32,746 bases of DNA from an uncultured Clostridium sp. (GTDB taxonomy: Bacteria > Bacillota > Clostridia > TANB77 > CAG-508), in assembly GCA_900554365.1 (NCBI GenBank), contig USGY01000014.1, positions 1 through 32,746 on the forward strand. Reading direction: 5' to 3'. Positions 25,652 to 31,371 of this stretch are shown piece by piece (positions within the stretch are counted from its first letter, which is position 1; every line of letters starts with the position of its first letter). The notes beneath the pieces are model-generated. The model had not been told where the DNA came from, did no database searches, and worked only from the letters and a program-made list of their open reading frames with translations. A program made the translations under genes and the position numbers.

Positions 25652-25960
25652 CTAAACTCTCTTTTGCATTTTCCATATTAAATAGGCAACAAGCATTACT
25701 TGATTAGTTTTTCCTATATTAATTGAAGGAAAATCGTCTCTTTTAAAAGTTTTATATGCTACTGTTTCGCAAATGTTTAAATCTCGCATAATATCTTTAA
25801 CAGTAAGCATTTTAAAAGGGTTTTTTACTCGTCTTATTGTATCTACTGCCATTCTCTGTTCTGGTGTTAATGTTTCTTTTGTTTCAATTACTATATTTTT
25901 GGTTTCCGTATTTTGTATTTCACTCATTACTTGATTAGTTAAGCTATTTATTTCTTCCAT
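25652..25960 (-). CDS. xis: Excisionase-like HTH protein
   Basis: A 102-residue protein with a Lys/Glu-rich N-terminus and a C-terminal winged-helix pattern, MLTVKDIMRDLNICETVAYKTFKRDDFPSINIG (residues about 51-83), as in excisionases and Helix-turn-helix_17 proteins. It ends 11 bases before int, in the same operon. Ribosome site AGGAAGGAG precedes the ATG. By position and fold it should direct excision by bending DNA at the element ends; it could also act as a regulator only. The symbol is by analogy. Confidence 0.7.
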   Translation of the reverse strand: MEEINSLTNQVMSEIQNTETKNIVIETKETLTPEQRMAVDTIRRVKNPFKMLTVKDIMRDLNICETVAYKTFKRDDFPSINIGKTNQVMLVAYLIWKMQKRV

Positions 25961-25975
25961 TTTTCTTGCTCCTTC

Positions 25976-26506
25976 CTAATTTTCGTTCTTTTTTATAAAT
26001 TTTAAAATAATTGTTTGAATTGCTAAAATCATTTTTAAAGTTTCGTTAGTATCAGCATTTTGCTTAGCATTTTCTGTTATTGTAGTTGTATCATTATCTC
26101 CAATTTCTTTTTCTATAATAAATTGACTTTTATTAGTCTTTGGAATATATGTGTTTTTGTTATCAAAACTATTGTAGTTAAAACTTTCTTCTTGTAAAAA
26201 TCTTTGATATTGCATAGCCTGTTTTTTAGTTAACGACTTAAATTTTTCATTTTCACTACCAGTTACAATAATGTTGCCTCTAATGTTTCTGTCTATAATA
26301 TTTAACATAGTAGTATTTAAGTAAATATTGGGCTGTAGCCTTTTTCTATTTTTTCTTGCTATTATTGTTATATCTTTGTATTGTATATAGTCCAATTCGC
26401 CACCAAGTAAATTTTTAAAAGCATTTAATTCGTTTTGAATTTTTTTAAGTTCAGGCTTTTTTCCAACTTCTTTATAAATTACTATAATTTCATTTTTATT
26501 GTTCAT
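25976..26506 (-). CDS. DUF3846-like protein
   Basis: About 176 residues. I take the ATG at 26506 (MNNKNEIIVIYKEVG), which overlaps the end of the upstream gene by 11 bases (ATGAACAATAA), rather than the GTG at 26521. The N-terminal 60-70 residues (KPELKKIQNELNAFKNLLGG followed by a Tyr-rich strand and an NRKRLQPNIYLN segment) resemble DUF3846, a small domain common on Firmicute mobile elements with unknown function. The rest is polar and ends in a hydrophobic helix (LKMILAIQTIILKFI). Assignment is by eye. Confidence 0.6.
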   Translation of the reverse strand: MNNKNEIIVIYKEVGKKPELKKIQNELNAFKNLLGGELDYIQYKDITIIARKNRKRLQPNIYLNTTMLNIIDRNIRGNIIVTGSENEKFKSLTKKQAMQYQRFLQEESFNYNSFDNKNTYIPKTNKSQFIIEKEIGDNDTTTITENAKQNADTNETLKMILAIQTIILKFIKKNEN

Positions 26507-26684
26507 CAGAAAAGCCACCACCTTTACTGTCTAAATTTTTCAAATATTCTTCATATGCCAAAATATCAAAGTATTCTTGGTTTGCCTTGTCGTCTAAACT
26601 AATTTCACATATAATAAATGAAATGTCTTTAGTTTTTAGCTTTTTAAAATTATCTTTTGTACTTGATTTTTTGATTTTCTTCAT
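26496..26684 (-). CDS. Small hypothetical protein, first gene of the int operon
   Basis: A 62-residue frame starting MKKIKKSSTKDNFKKLKTKD, very basic at the N-terminus and acidic later (YFDILAYEEYLKNLD). AGGAGA lies upstream of the ATG and its end overlaps the DUF3846-like gene by 11 bases, so the two are translationally coupled. I recognise no family. Its place first in the operon suggests a small regulatory or DNA-binding role, which is inference. Confidence 0.6.
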   Translation of the reverse strand: MKKIKKSSTKDNFKKLKTKDISFIICEISLDDKANQEYFDILAYEEYLKNLDSKGGGFSDEQ

Positions 26685-26710
26685 ACTTAAAATCTCCTAA
26701 AATATATTTA

Positions 26711-26724
26711 GGTTATCGATAACC
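26711..26724. promoter_or_regulatory. Palindromic operator candidate before the int operon
   Basis: GGTTATCGATAACC is a perfect 14-bp palindrome 27 bases upstream of the first gene of the operon, where a repressor or phage-like regulator would block transcription. The XRE protein encoded at 26974-27693 is a candidate ligand. A clear -35/-10 pair for the operon was not found. Confidence 0.5.
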
Positions 26725-26827
26725 CATAGGGCTTAAGCTTGACTTTATGATACGACAATTCGCTTACGAAAAGAGAAAAAGCATAAAAAAAGCAAAATAA
26801 ACATAAAAAAGACTAAAAAAGCTGAAA

Positions 26828-26860
26828 AATACACCTTCAAAAAATCTTTGAAAGTGTATT
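26828..26860 (-). terminator. Second hairpin downstream of the XRE gene
   Basis: AATACACCTTCAAA (26828-26841) pairs with TTTGAAAGTGTATT (26847-26860) at 13 of 14 positions, followed on the minus strand by TTTTTCAGCTTTTTTT. With the hairpin at 26926 it insulates the int operon from read-through of the regulator gene. Confidence 0.55.
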
Positions 26861-26917
26861 AAAATCAATATTTTTAAGCATTTTAAAAATCAATTTACGT
26901 TATTACTATAAAACACA

Positions 26918-26958
26918 TAAAAAAACTTTGAATTACAGTATTTATCTATAATTCAAAG
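26918..26958 (-). terminator. Terminator of the XRE gene
   Basis: CTTTGAATTA (26926-26935) pairs with TAATTCAAAG (26949-26958), loop of 13, followed on the minus strand by TTTTTTTATG. Confidence 0.65.
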
Positions 26959-26973
26959 TCTTTATAATATTTA

Positions 26974-27693
26974 TTATTCCTCAAAATCTTCTTTATTCGT
27001 AATATCTATATACCAACTATCATTTTCACAAAAATTTGCTTTTTCTTCGTCTGTAACTTTTAATAATTCTTTTATATCCTCTGTAAATTCAATATTGTTT
27101 TTGGTTATAACGCATTTTCTATCATTAGGTATATTCTGCGAATTAGTTGCCCTTAAAACTCCTAGCATTAAGCTATCCATATTACTTGAAATATTTACAG
27201 TTATAATTCCAACCTCATATTTAGTATTATTAGGTTTATAATTTTCAAATATCATATCACAAGTATTATTATTATCTGATAGCATATATCCTGTCATATA
27301 AATTTTATCTGTATTAAAATCTAATAAATTCACTTCTACAATTTCTGTATGTTCAATGATTTCTAGTTTGAATTTTAAAAAAGCGGTTTTCTTTGTTGTA
27401 GGATAAATTCCTTTATAATACATATATAACATATTAGTTTTAAATACATTTTTACTATTCTCTTTATTCACAATTTTTTCTGAATTCTCAAATAGTTTAT
27501 TGACATTTATATTCATTTCATAACACATAATAGCAATTTGTTTAGGTGTAGGAGAAGTAATACCTTTTTCAAATCTACTTATTGTACTTTTAGTAACATT
27601 TAAAACACAAGCCAAATTTTCTTGTGATAAACCTGCTTTTTTTCTTTCATTTCTTAATCTTATTCCAAATTCTTTATCATTAAATATAGCCAT
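26974..27693 (-). CDS. XRE-family transcription regulator
   Basis: A 239-residue protein. The N-terminal Cro/C1-type HTH spans about residues 8-62 (IRLRNERKKAGLSQENLACV, then VTKSTISRFEKG). The C-terminal 150 residues are beta-rich with no enzyme motif that I recognise and no autocleavage Ala-Gly site, so it does not look like a LexA-type repressor. RBS AAAGGGG precedes the ATG, and a strong promoter drives it. It sits between the int operon and the RNA locus and is the obvious candidate master regulator of the element. Confidence 0.85.
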   Translation of the reverse strand: MAIFNDKEFGIRLRNERKKAGLSQENLACVLNVTKSTISRFEKGITSPTPKQIAIMCYEMNINVNKLFENSEKIVNKENSKNVFKTNMLYMYYKGIYPTTKKTAFLKFKLEIIEHTEIVEVNLLDFNTDKIYMTGYMLSDNNNTCDMIFENYKPNNTKYEVGIITVNISSNMDSLMLGVLRATNSQNIPNDRKCVITKNNIEFTEDIKELLKVTDEEKANFCENDSWYIDITNKEDFEE

Positions 27694-27730
27694 AATATCA
27701 ACCCCTTTGAATATTATATCTACATTTTTA

Positions 27731-27759
27731 ATTATACCATAATTTTACAATTTTTTCAA
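27731..27759 (-). promoter_or_regulatory. Promoter of the XRE gene
   Basis: On the minus strand TTGAAA (27759-27754), 17 bases, TATAAT (27736-27731), with an extended TG before the -10. It is back to back with the plus-strand promoter at 27790. Confidence 0.75.
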
Positions 27760-27789
27760 CTATAGAAACCGTTTAATTGCTTGTGCGAG

Positions 27790-27818
27790 TTGCATTTTGA
27801 CTAAAAATGTGCTATAAT
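27790..27818 (+). promoter_or_regulatory. Promoter of the structured RNA and 20-codon ORF
   Basis: TTGCAT (27790-27795), 17 bases, TATAAT (27813-27818) with an extended TGC before it. Expected start of RNA near 27825, about 175 bases before the ATG of the small ORF. Confidence 0.75.
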
Positions 27819-27839
27819 ATAGTTATCTATAAATAGATA

Positions 27840-27999
27840 GAATGGCTTTTGCCATTCCGCAGGCAATGCTTGTGATTAGTCAATAATCTCGGGCATTGCA
27901 GTGCCTGACTTTTTCGATATATAACTTTCATTAATGATTGTTTCTATATCTTGACTAATTATTTATTTGCAGAAATAAATAGAAAGGAAACAATCGACC
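27840..27999 (+). ncRNA. Structured 5' leader RNA with alternative pairings
   Basis: Hairpins in order: GAATGGC-TTTT-GCCATTC (27840-27857); GCAATGC/GCATTGC (27863-27899), with an inner GATTA/TAATC; and GATTGTTTC (27936-27944) with GAAACAATC (27987-27995), enclosing ATTTATTT/AAATAAAT (27961-27980). The last long stem takes in part of the ribosome site AAAGGA (27983-27988). In addition ATTAGTCAA in the second hairpin (27875-27883) is complementary to TTGACTAAT (27951-27959), so a loop-to-leader pairing is possible. GACTTTTTCG after the second hairpin may allow some early termination. I do not recognise it as a named RNA family. Confidence 0.6.
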
Positions 28000-28062
28000 A
28001 TGAAAAGATTAAGAGTTATTCGGATGGCCAGGTACATAGAGCCATTCGGTTTTGGAGGATAA
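28000..28062 (+). CDS. 20-residue peptide ORF in the structured RNA
   Basis: ATG to TAA encodes MKRLRVIRMARYIEPFGFGG. The ribosome site AAAGGA (27983-27988) is 11 bases upstream. The peptide is basic at the N-terminus and ends in Gly and Phe; it lacks the long hydrophobic helix of most type I toxins. Its codons (CGG, GCC, AGG, TAC) are much more GC-rich than neighbouring genes, because the frame itself forms the hairpin CGGATGGC/GCCATTCG (28021-28048). Bases 27990-28007, across the start codon, are complementary to a hairpin loop at 28159-28176. It could be a leader peptide, a small toxin or a non-coding part of the RNA. Confidence 0.5.
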   Translation: MKRLRVIRMARYIEPFGFGG

Positions 28063-28089
28063 CTTCCTCCAATTTCTATTGCTTTTTTT
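28052..28089 (+). terminator. Hairpin at the end of the 20-codon ORF
   Basis: TTGGAGG (28052-28058) pairs with CCTCCAA (28066-28072), loop of 7 that contains the TAA stop, followed by TTTCTATTGC and seven T. It can act as a terminator; a ribosome on the small ORF would disrupt it. Confidence 0.55.
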
Positions 28090-28107
28090 GAATTTTTAGT
28101 TTATAAT
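28079..28107 (+). promoter_or_regulatory. Promoter of the antisense-type small RNA
   Basis: TTGCTT (28079-28084), 17 bases, TATAAT (28102-28107). The -35 overlaps the T-run of the preceding hairpin. Confidence 0.6.
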
Positions 28108-28112
28108 AGAGT

Positions 28113-28193
28113 TAATAGATAAGTTAACTGCAATTAGCTTATTTATATAGCCTGAAAGCTTTTCTTGGTCGATTGTGCTTTCAGGTTTTATTA
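28113..28193 (+). ncRNA. Small RNA with loop complementary to the 20-codon ORF start
   Basis: Predicted transcript of about 80 bases from the promoter at 28079-28107. It has a 9-bp hairpin (ATAAGTTAA/TTAGCTTAT, 28119-28142) and a terminator hairpin CCTGAAAGC/GCTTTCAGG (28151-28159 with 28177-28185) followed by TTTTATTATA. With the closing C at 28159, the 17-base loop gives CTTTTCTTGGTCGATTGT, complementary at 17 of 18 positions to 27990-28007, which spans the start codon of the small ORF. The loop also contains UUGG, a YUNR-type sequence common in antisense RNA loops. Independent expression is inferred, since no transcript data exist here. Confidence 0.5.
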
Positions 28194-28202
28194 TAGCAAT
28201 TT

Positions 28203-28340
28203 AAAAGTTGCAGAATATGTAACATTTTTTTGATTATGTAATATTTTCAGTTATTTTATAAAAATATAACTTAAAATTTATATATTTTATTAAAAAAAGT
28301 TGCAATATCTGTAATTTTAGTTTCATATTTTGCAACTTTT
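28203..28340. repeat. AAAAGTTGCA repeats upstream of the Spo0A_C-like gene
   Basis: AAAAGTTGCA occurs at 28203-28212 and 28295-28304 and inverted (TGCAACTTTT) at 28331-28340. The last two form a 10-bp stem followed by GTTTTTTT, so they may be a terminator, or all three may be binding sites for a regulator such as the product of the next gene. The rest of 28186-28354 is AT-rich with no gene. Confidence 0.5.
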
Positions 28341-28354
28341 GTTTTTTTGAATAG

Positions 28355-28383
28355 TTTACATAAATTTGATATATTAGTATTGT
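28355..28383 (+). promoter_or_regulatory. Possible promoter of the Spo0A_C-like gene
   Basis: TTTACA (28355-28360), 17 bases, TATTGT (28378-28383), about 50 bases before the ATG. Confidence 0.4.
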
Positions 28384-28435
28384 AATAAGAAATTAAATTT
28401 TTACTTTTACGAATTTATATTATGGGGGTAATATA

Positions 28436-28810
28436 ATGAAAGCTAATACTAATATAGCTATTAATCCAAAACAAATTATATATATTTTTAATATTCTTCG
28501 TGATATGGGGTTAAATACTAGCCATAGAGGTACAAAATATCTTAATAAAGCTATTCAAATATTAGTTGTTACTGATAATGATATTGTAAAAATTAAAGAT
28601 ATTTATATTAGTATTTCTAATTATTATAGCAATGTAACCCCAAAACAAGTAAAAAATGATATTTCTTATGCTTTAAAAAGCAGAACTGAAAAAAAGGCAG
28701 AAAAAAATTTTGAAAATCTTTTTGGTTTTGAATATGACCAATATTATTTTACTAATAAAACTATTATTGAAGAAATTGCTAGAGTTATAAAGGGGGAATT
28801 TATAAATTAA
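28436..28810 (+). CDS. Stand-alone Spo0A C-terminal-type DNA-binding protein
   Basis: A 124-residue protein that lines up by eye over its whole length with the DNA-binding domain of Spo0A: IFNILRDMGLNTSHRGTKYL matches the ITxIIHEIGVPAHIKGYxYL start, VTPKQVKNDISYALK matches the TTPSRVERAIRHAIE recognition helix, and LFGFEYDQYYFTNKTIIEEIA matches the LFGYT...PTNSEFIAMIA end. There is no receiver domain, so it would not be controlled by phosphorylation. Ribosome site GGGGG lies upstream of the ATG. It may recognise 0A-box-like DNA or sites of its own; no clear 0A box (TGTCGAA) was noticed in the element. It converges with the XRE gene 7 bases downstream, with no terminator between. Confidence 0.75.
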   Translation: MKANTNIAINPKQIIYIFNILRDMGLNTSHRGTKYLNKAIQILVVTDNDIVKIKDIYISISNYYSNVTPKQVKNDISYALKSRTEKKAEKNFENLFGFEYDQYYFTNKTIIEEIARVIKGEFIN

Positions 28811-28817
28811 ATATGTT

Positions 28818-29054
28818 TTATAATTCTTCTTTTATCTTTTTAGTGTCAATTCCAAGTATTTTACATATAGCCATTAATTCAAAATCTTTTACAATTCTTT
28901 GTTCTTTTTCTATCAAATAAAGGTCGTTAGGATATAAAGTTACACCTAATAATTCCAGTTTATTAGATAATTTTTCAAGTGATAAGTTGTGTTCAACTCT
29001 GCTATCATGTATTACTTTTCCAGATATATTGCTTTTATTTTTATACTTATTCAT
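28818..29054 (-). CDS. Small XRE-type HTH protein
   Basis: A 78-residue protein that is almost only a Cro/C1 helix-turn-helix: VIHDSRVEHNLSLEKLSNKL followed by a variant second half (VTLYPNDLYLIEKEQRIVKDFELMAICKILGI). The longer loop in LELLGVTLYPNDLYLIE is the variant seen in some element-borne XRE proteins. AAGGTGG precedes the ATG. It is divergent from the gene at 29170 and a palindrome lies between them, suggesting autoregulation. Confidence 0.8.
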   Translation of the reverse strand: MNKYKNKSNISGKVIHDSRVEHNLSLEKLSNKLELLGVTLYPNDLYLIEKEQRIVKDFELMAICKILGIDTKKIKEEL

Positions 29055-29098
29055 AAAATTTCCACCTTTTTACATTTTTTTCTAATAACGTATTGATA

Positions 29099-29119
29099 TT
29101 ATCATGGATTTCATGATAA
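29099..29119. promoter_or_regulatory. Operator candidate between divergent genes
   Basis: TTATCATG (29099-29106), 5 bases, CATGATAA (29112-29119): a perfect inverted repeat lying just after TTGATA (29093-29098), a likely -35 for the gene at 29170. The small XRE protein is the natural candidate to bind it. Confidence 0.55.
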
Positions 29120-29169
29120 CATATTATGAGAGCCATAATAAAATGGAATTTTAAGGAGGAATTTGTCTT

Positions 29170-29448
29170 ATGAAACAAAAAGAGTTAGAAAAACTTATTG
29201 AAAGTTGCGAAGGTCTAATTGAAGAAAGAAGTGATATAGCATTAAAAAAAGTAGCTGAAGATAGTAAATACAAAAAGAAATATAAGGAATATAGCAATTT
29301 ATATGAAATGCTAAAAAATAAATTAAATAATGACGATATAGAAAACTTAACAAATTCTATTTATTCATTGAATGATTTAGAGTGTAATTATATTTATTTA
29401 CAGGGGTTTGTAGACGGTATTTTATTAAGAGAAAATCTTTATAAATGA
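29170..29448 (+). CDS. Small helical hypothetical protein
   Basis: A 92-residue, highly charged, mostly helical protein starting MKQKELEKLIESCEGLIEER and ending in an aromatic/hydrophobic stretch, LECNYIYLQGFVDGILL. Strong ribosome site AAGGAGG. The pattern of charged helices followed by a YxxGFxxGxxL segment resembles small proteins of mobile elements such as DUF6809, but this is only a resemblance. It is controlled from the operator region shared with the small XRE gene. Confidence 0.65.
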   Translation: MKQKELEKLIESCEGLIEERSDIALKKVAEDSKYKKKYKEYSNLYEMLKNKLNNDDIENLTNSIYSLNDLECNYIYLQGFVDGILLRENLYK

Positions 29449-29450
29449 AG

Positions 29451-29479
29451 TTGATAATCAAAATCTATTATGATATACT
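29451..29479 (+). promoter_or_regulatory. Promoter of the membrane-anchored XRE gene
   Basis: TTGATA (29451-29456), 17 bases, TATACT (29474-29479) with TG before it. It starts 2 bases after the stop codon of the previous gene and gives a leader of about 130 bases. Confidence 0.7.
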
Positions 29480-29508
29480 TGTAGACAAATAGTAATTTGT
29501 AGAGTGCT

Positions 29509-29550
29509 ACTATTAGTAGAGTATATAAAATATAGTATTCTACTAATAGT
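29509..29550 (+). other. Leader hairpin before the membrane-anchored XRE gene
   Basis: ACTATTAGTAGA (29509-29520) pairs with TCTACTAATAGT (29539-29550), loop of 18. It is in the 5' leader and has no T-run behind it, so it is more likely an operator or RNA structure than a terminator. Confidence 0.5.
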
Positions 29551-29614
29551 GGGTTACCAGTATTATATCTTTTAGTTATAATTTTATCAAATTATAATTG
29601 AAGGAGGAAAAATT

Positions 29615-30376
29615 ATGAATCAAGAAAAAATTGGAAAATTTATTGCAGAATGTAGAAAAGAAAAAAATCTTACACAAGTACAACTAGCAGAAAAGTTAAA
29701 CATGTCTTACAAGTCTATTTCGAAATGGGAAACAGGTAAAGGAATGCCAGATTCATCTATTATGCTTGAATTATGTAATTATCTTGGCATTAGTGTAAAT
29801 GAATTATTAAGTGGAGAACATCTAAAAGAGGAAGAATATCAAGAAAAAGCAAATGAAAACATTATAAGTATTGCAAAAAAATCTGATAAAAACAGGAAAA
29901 TAAAAAATCGAATAATAGTAGTAATTGTAGCTATTTTTCTTTGCTTATTATTGATATTTATTACAAATATTGCATATAAAAATATTGAAACTAATGTCAA
30001 GTATGATGATAGACTAATAGAATGTAAGATTGAAAATGATAATATTATATGTTCTTTTAATGGTTCGAGTTTAGTTACATTATATTCTCAAAAAGTTAAT
30101 ACAGATAAGGAAACACTAATCTTTATAAATGGGAAAATGTTGTTACAAAATAAAATCCATAGTCATTTTGAAACTTGGGATTCTATGGCTCAATTAAACA
30201 GCGGAGACAACCCTCATTTCAATTCAGAAATAATAATAAATAAAAATACTGATATTATAAATTGCAAAGAGAAAATTAAAGTTTATTATACAAATGTATC
30301 TTTCAACAAAATAAAAAATGCTAGTCAAAACGAACTAGAAAAAATAATAGAACAATCAAACTTAATGGCTGAATAA
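29615..30376 (+). CDS. Membrane-anchored XRE-type regulator
   Basis: A 253-residue protein with an N-terminal HTH (residues about 6-60; ECRKEKNLTQVQLAEKLNMS followed by SISKWETGKGMPD), a charged linker, one transmembrane helix at about 108-130 (IIVVIVAIFLCLLLIFITNIAY), and an extracytoplasmic domain of 120 residues of beta-type sequence. It could sense a signal outside the cell and control DNA inside. AAGGAGG precedes the ATG. The HTH is of the common Firmicute 'helix-turn-helix plus membrane' type. Target genes are not known; yjdF downstream has its own promoter. Confidence 0.85.
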   Translation: MNQEKIGKFIAECRKEKNLTQVQLAEKLNMSYKSISKWETGKGMPDSSIMLELCNYLGISVNELLSGEHLKEEEYQEKANENIISIAKKSDKNRKIKNRIIVVIVAIFLCLLLIFITNIAYKNIETNVKYDDRLIECKIENDNIICSFNGSSLVTLYSQKVNTDKETLIFINGKMLLQNKIHSHFETWDSMAQLNSGDNPHFNSEIIINKNTDIINCKEKIKVYYTNVSFNKIKNASQNELEKIIEQSNLMAE

Positions 30377-30403
30377 TAGCCACATAAATTACAATAAGTA
30401 TGG

Positions 30404-30431
30404 CAGATAATAAGTTGATATTATCTGTCTT
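30404..30431 (+). terminator. Terminator of the membrane-anchored XRE gene
   Basis: CAGATAATA (30404-30412) pairs with TATTATCTG (30419-30427), loop of 6, followed by TCTTTTG. The -35 of the next promoter lies in its loop and 3' arm. Confidence 0.55.
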
Positions 30432-30443
30432 TTGCTGTATAAT
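30415..30443 (+). promoter_or_regulatory. yjdF promoter nested in a terminator
   Basis: TTGATA (30415-30420), 17 bases, TATAAT (30438-30443). Confidence 0.75.
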
Positions 30444-30453
30444 CGTATTAGTT

Positions 30454-30575
30454 CATAGTAATTTATTACTATGCTGAAAAGATAAAAACACATTCTGGTT
30501 GGTAGTCCAGAAGCAATATGCAATTTATTGTCAGTAACCTGCCCCTCTGGGTTGTCCATTCTTTTTGTAAAATTA
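30454..30575 (+). promoter_or_regulatory. Probable yjdF riboswitch
   Basis: The leader of the yjdF gene is about 140 bases and structured: CATAGTAAT/ATTACTATG (30454-30473), GCTGAAAAGATAA, TTCTGG/CCAGAA (30493-30512), and a region TGTCAGTAACCTGCCCCTC then TGGGTTGTCC just before the ribosome site. This resembles the yjdF RNA motif that lies before yjdF genes and responds to aza-aromatic compounds. Identification rests on gene context and remembered consensus; ends are approximate. Control of translation through the AAAGGAGG site is expected. Confidence 0.65.
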
Positions 30576-30592
30576 AAGGAGGGGGGAATATT

Positions 30593-31012
30593 ATGGACAG
30601 AGTATCAATAAAACTTATAGTATATTTTGAAAATCCATTTTGGATAGGATTATTTGAAAGAAATATCGATGAGAGATTATCAGTTTGCAAAGTAGTATTT
30701 GGAGCAGAACCAAAGGATAATGAAATTTTTGATTTTATTTTGAATAAATATGGTAAATTGAAATATAGTCCAGAAATATTATATGAAAAAAGCTTTAAAG
30801 AAAAAGTAAATCCTAAAAGAGTTCAAAGATATATAAAAAAACAGCTTAATAATAAGGGTATTGGTACTAAATCTCAACAAGCTTTAAAGCTACAACAAGA
30901 GCAAAACAAAACAATTAGAAAAACTAAAACAAAAGAACAAAAAGAACTTGAAAAGGAAAAAAGGTATTCTTTAAAGCAACAGAAAAAAAGAGAGAAACAT
31001 AAGGGTAGATGA
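30593..31012 (+). CDS. yjdF: YjdF-like protein (DUF2992)
   Basis: A 139-residue protein matching B. subtilis YjdF/DUF2992: an N-terminal beta domain (IKLIVYFENPFWIGLFER ... VVFGAEPKDNEIFDFI) and a Lys/Gln/Glu-rich C-terminal tail with NPKRVQRYIKKQ, GTKSQQALKLQQEQ and a basic KKREKHKGR end. Function is not known; the family is tied to riboswitch-sensed aromatic compounds. The start at 30593 (MDRVSIKLIVYF) follows AAAGGAGGGGG; the open frame to 30518 lies in the riboswitch and is not translated. As cargo of a mobile element it may give protection from a toxic aromatic compound, which is inference. Confidence 0.88.
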   Translation: MDRVSIKLIVYFENPFWIGLFERNIDERLSVCKVVFGAEPKDNEIFDFILNKYGKLKYSPEILYEKSFKEKVNPKRVQRYIKKQLNNKGIGTKSQQALKLQQEQNKTIRKTKTKEQKELEKEKRYSLKQQKKREKHKGR

Positions 31013-31052
31013 AATTCTACCTTTACTCTCAAATTACAATTTCGTAATTTGA
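31001..31052 (+). terminator. Two hairpins after yjdF
   Basis: AAGGGTAGA (31001-31009) pairs with TCTACCTTT (31016-31024), overlapping the stop codon. Then TCAAATTAC (31029-31037) pairs with GTAATTTGA (31044-31052). Neither has a long T-run, so termination may be partial. Confidence 0.5.
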
Positions 31053-31088
31053 AAGATTTATAGTAATTTATATTTTGGAGGTATGATT

Positions 31089-31324
31089 ATGAAAATTGCA
31101 AAAATTATATTATCAATAGTAACAATATTATTTGCATTACTAGGACTACTAAAAGTTATATCTTTCGATATTGCAAATCCAATAATGTTTTTAGCATTAG
31201 CCACTTTATTAGTGTTGAGAAGTATTGAATATAAAAAAATAGAGATAATAGTGGATTTATATTAACAATTATCACAGCAATATTTCTATATATTGTAGTT
31301 ATTTATAATGTTTTTATAGTATAA
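31089..31324 (+). pseudogene. DUF3953-like membrane protein, frameshift at A7
   Basis: The first frame (start ATG 31089, 6 bases after GGAGGT) encodes a 58-residue protein MKIAKIILSIVTILFALLGL... and stops at 31265. A -1 shift within the A-run 31233-31239 (TAT AAA AAA) joins it to a second frame, NRDNSGFILTIITAIFLYIV..., ending at TAA 31322-31324. The joined protein of 78 residues has three membrane helices and the look of DUF3953. A one-base loss in the A7 run is the simplest cause, but slippage on A-AAA-AAA could restore the full protein. The ATG at 31083 abuts the ribosome site and is not used. Confidence 0.6.
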
Positions 31325-31371
31325 TAAAGAAAGATTTATAGTAATTTGCAGAAAAGATTGGAGATGAAAAT

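Noticed and set aside
28203..28340. Replication iterons for a plasmid-like origin
   Set aside because: Only three copies of a 10-base motif, two of which form a hairpin, and no replication protein is recognisable.
30518..30592. N-terminal extension of YjdF
   Set aside because: It lies in the structured leader before the AAAGGAGGGGG ribosome site; translation starts at 30593.
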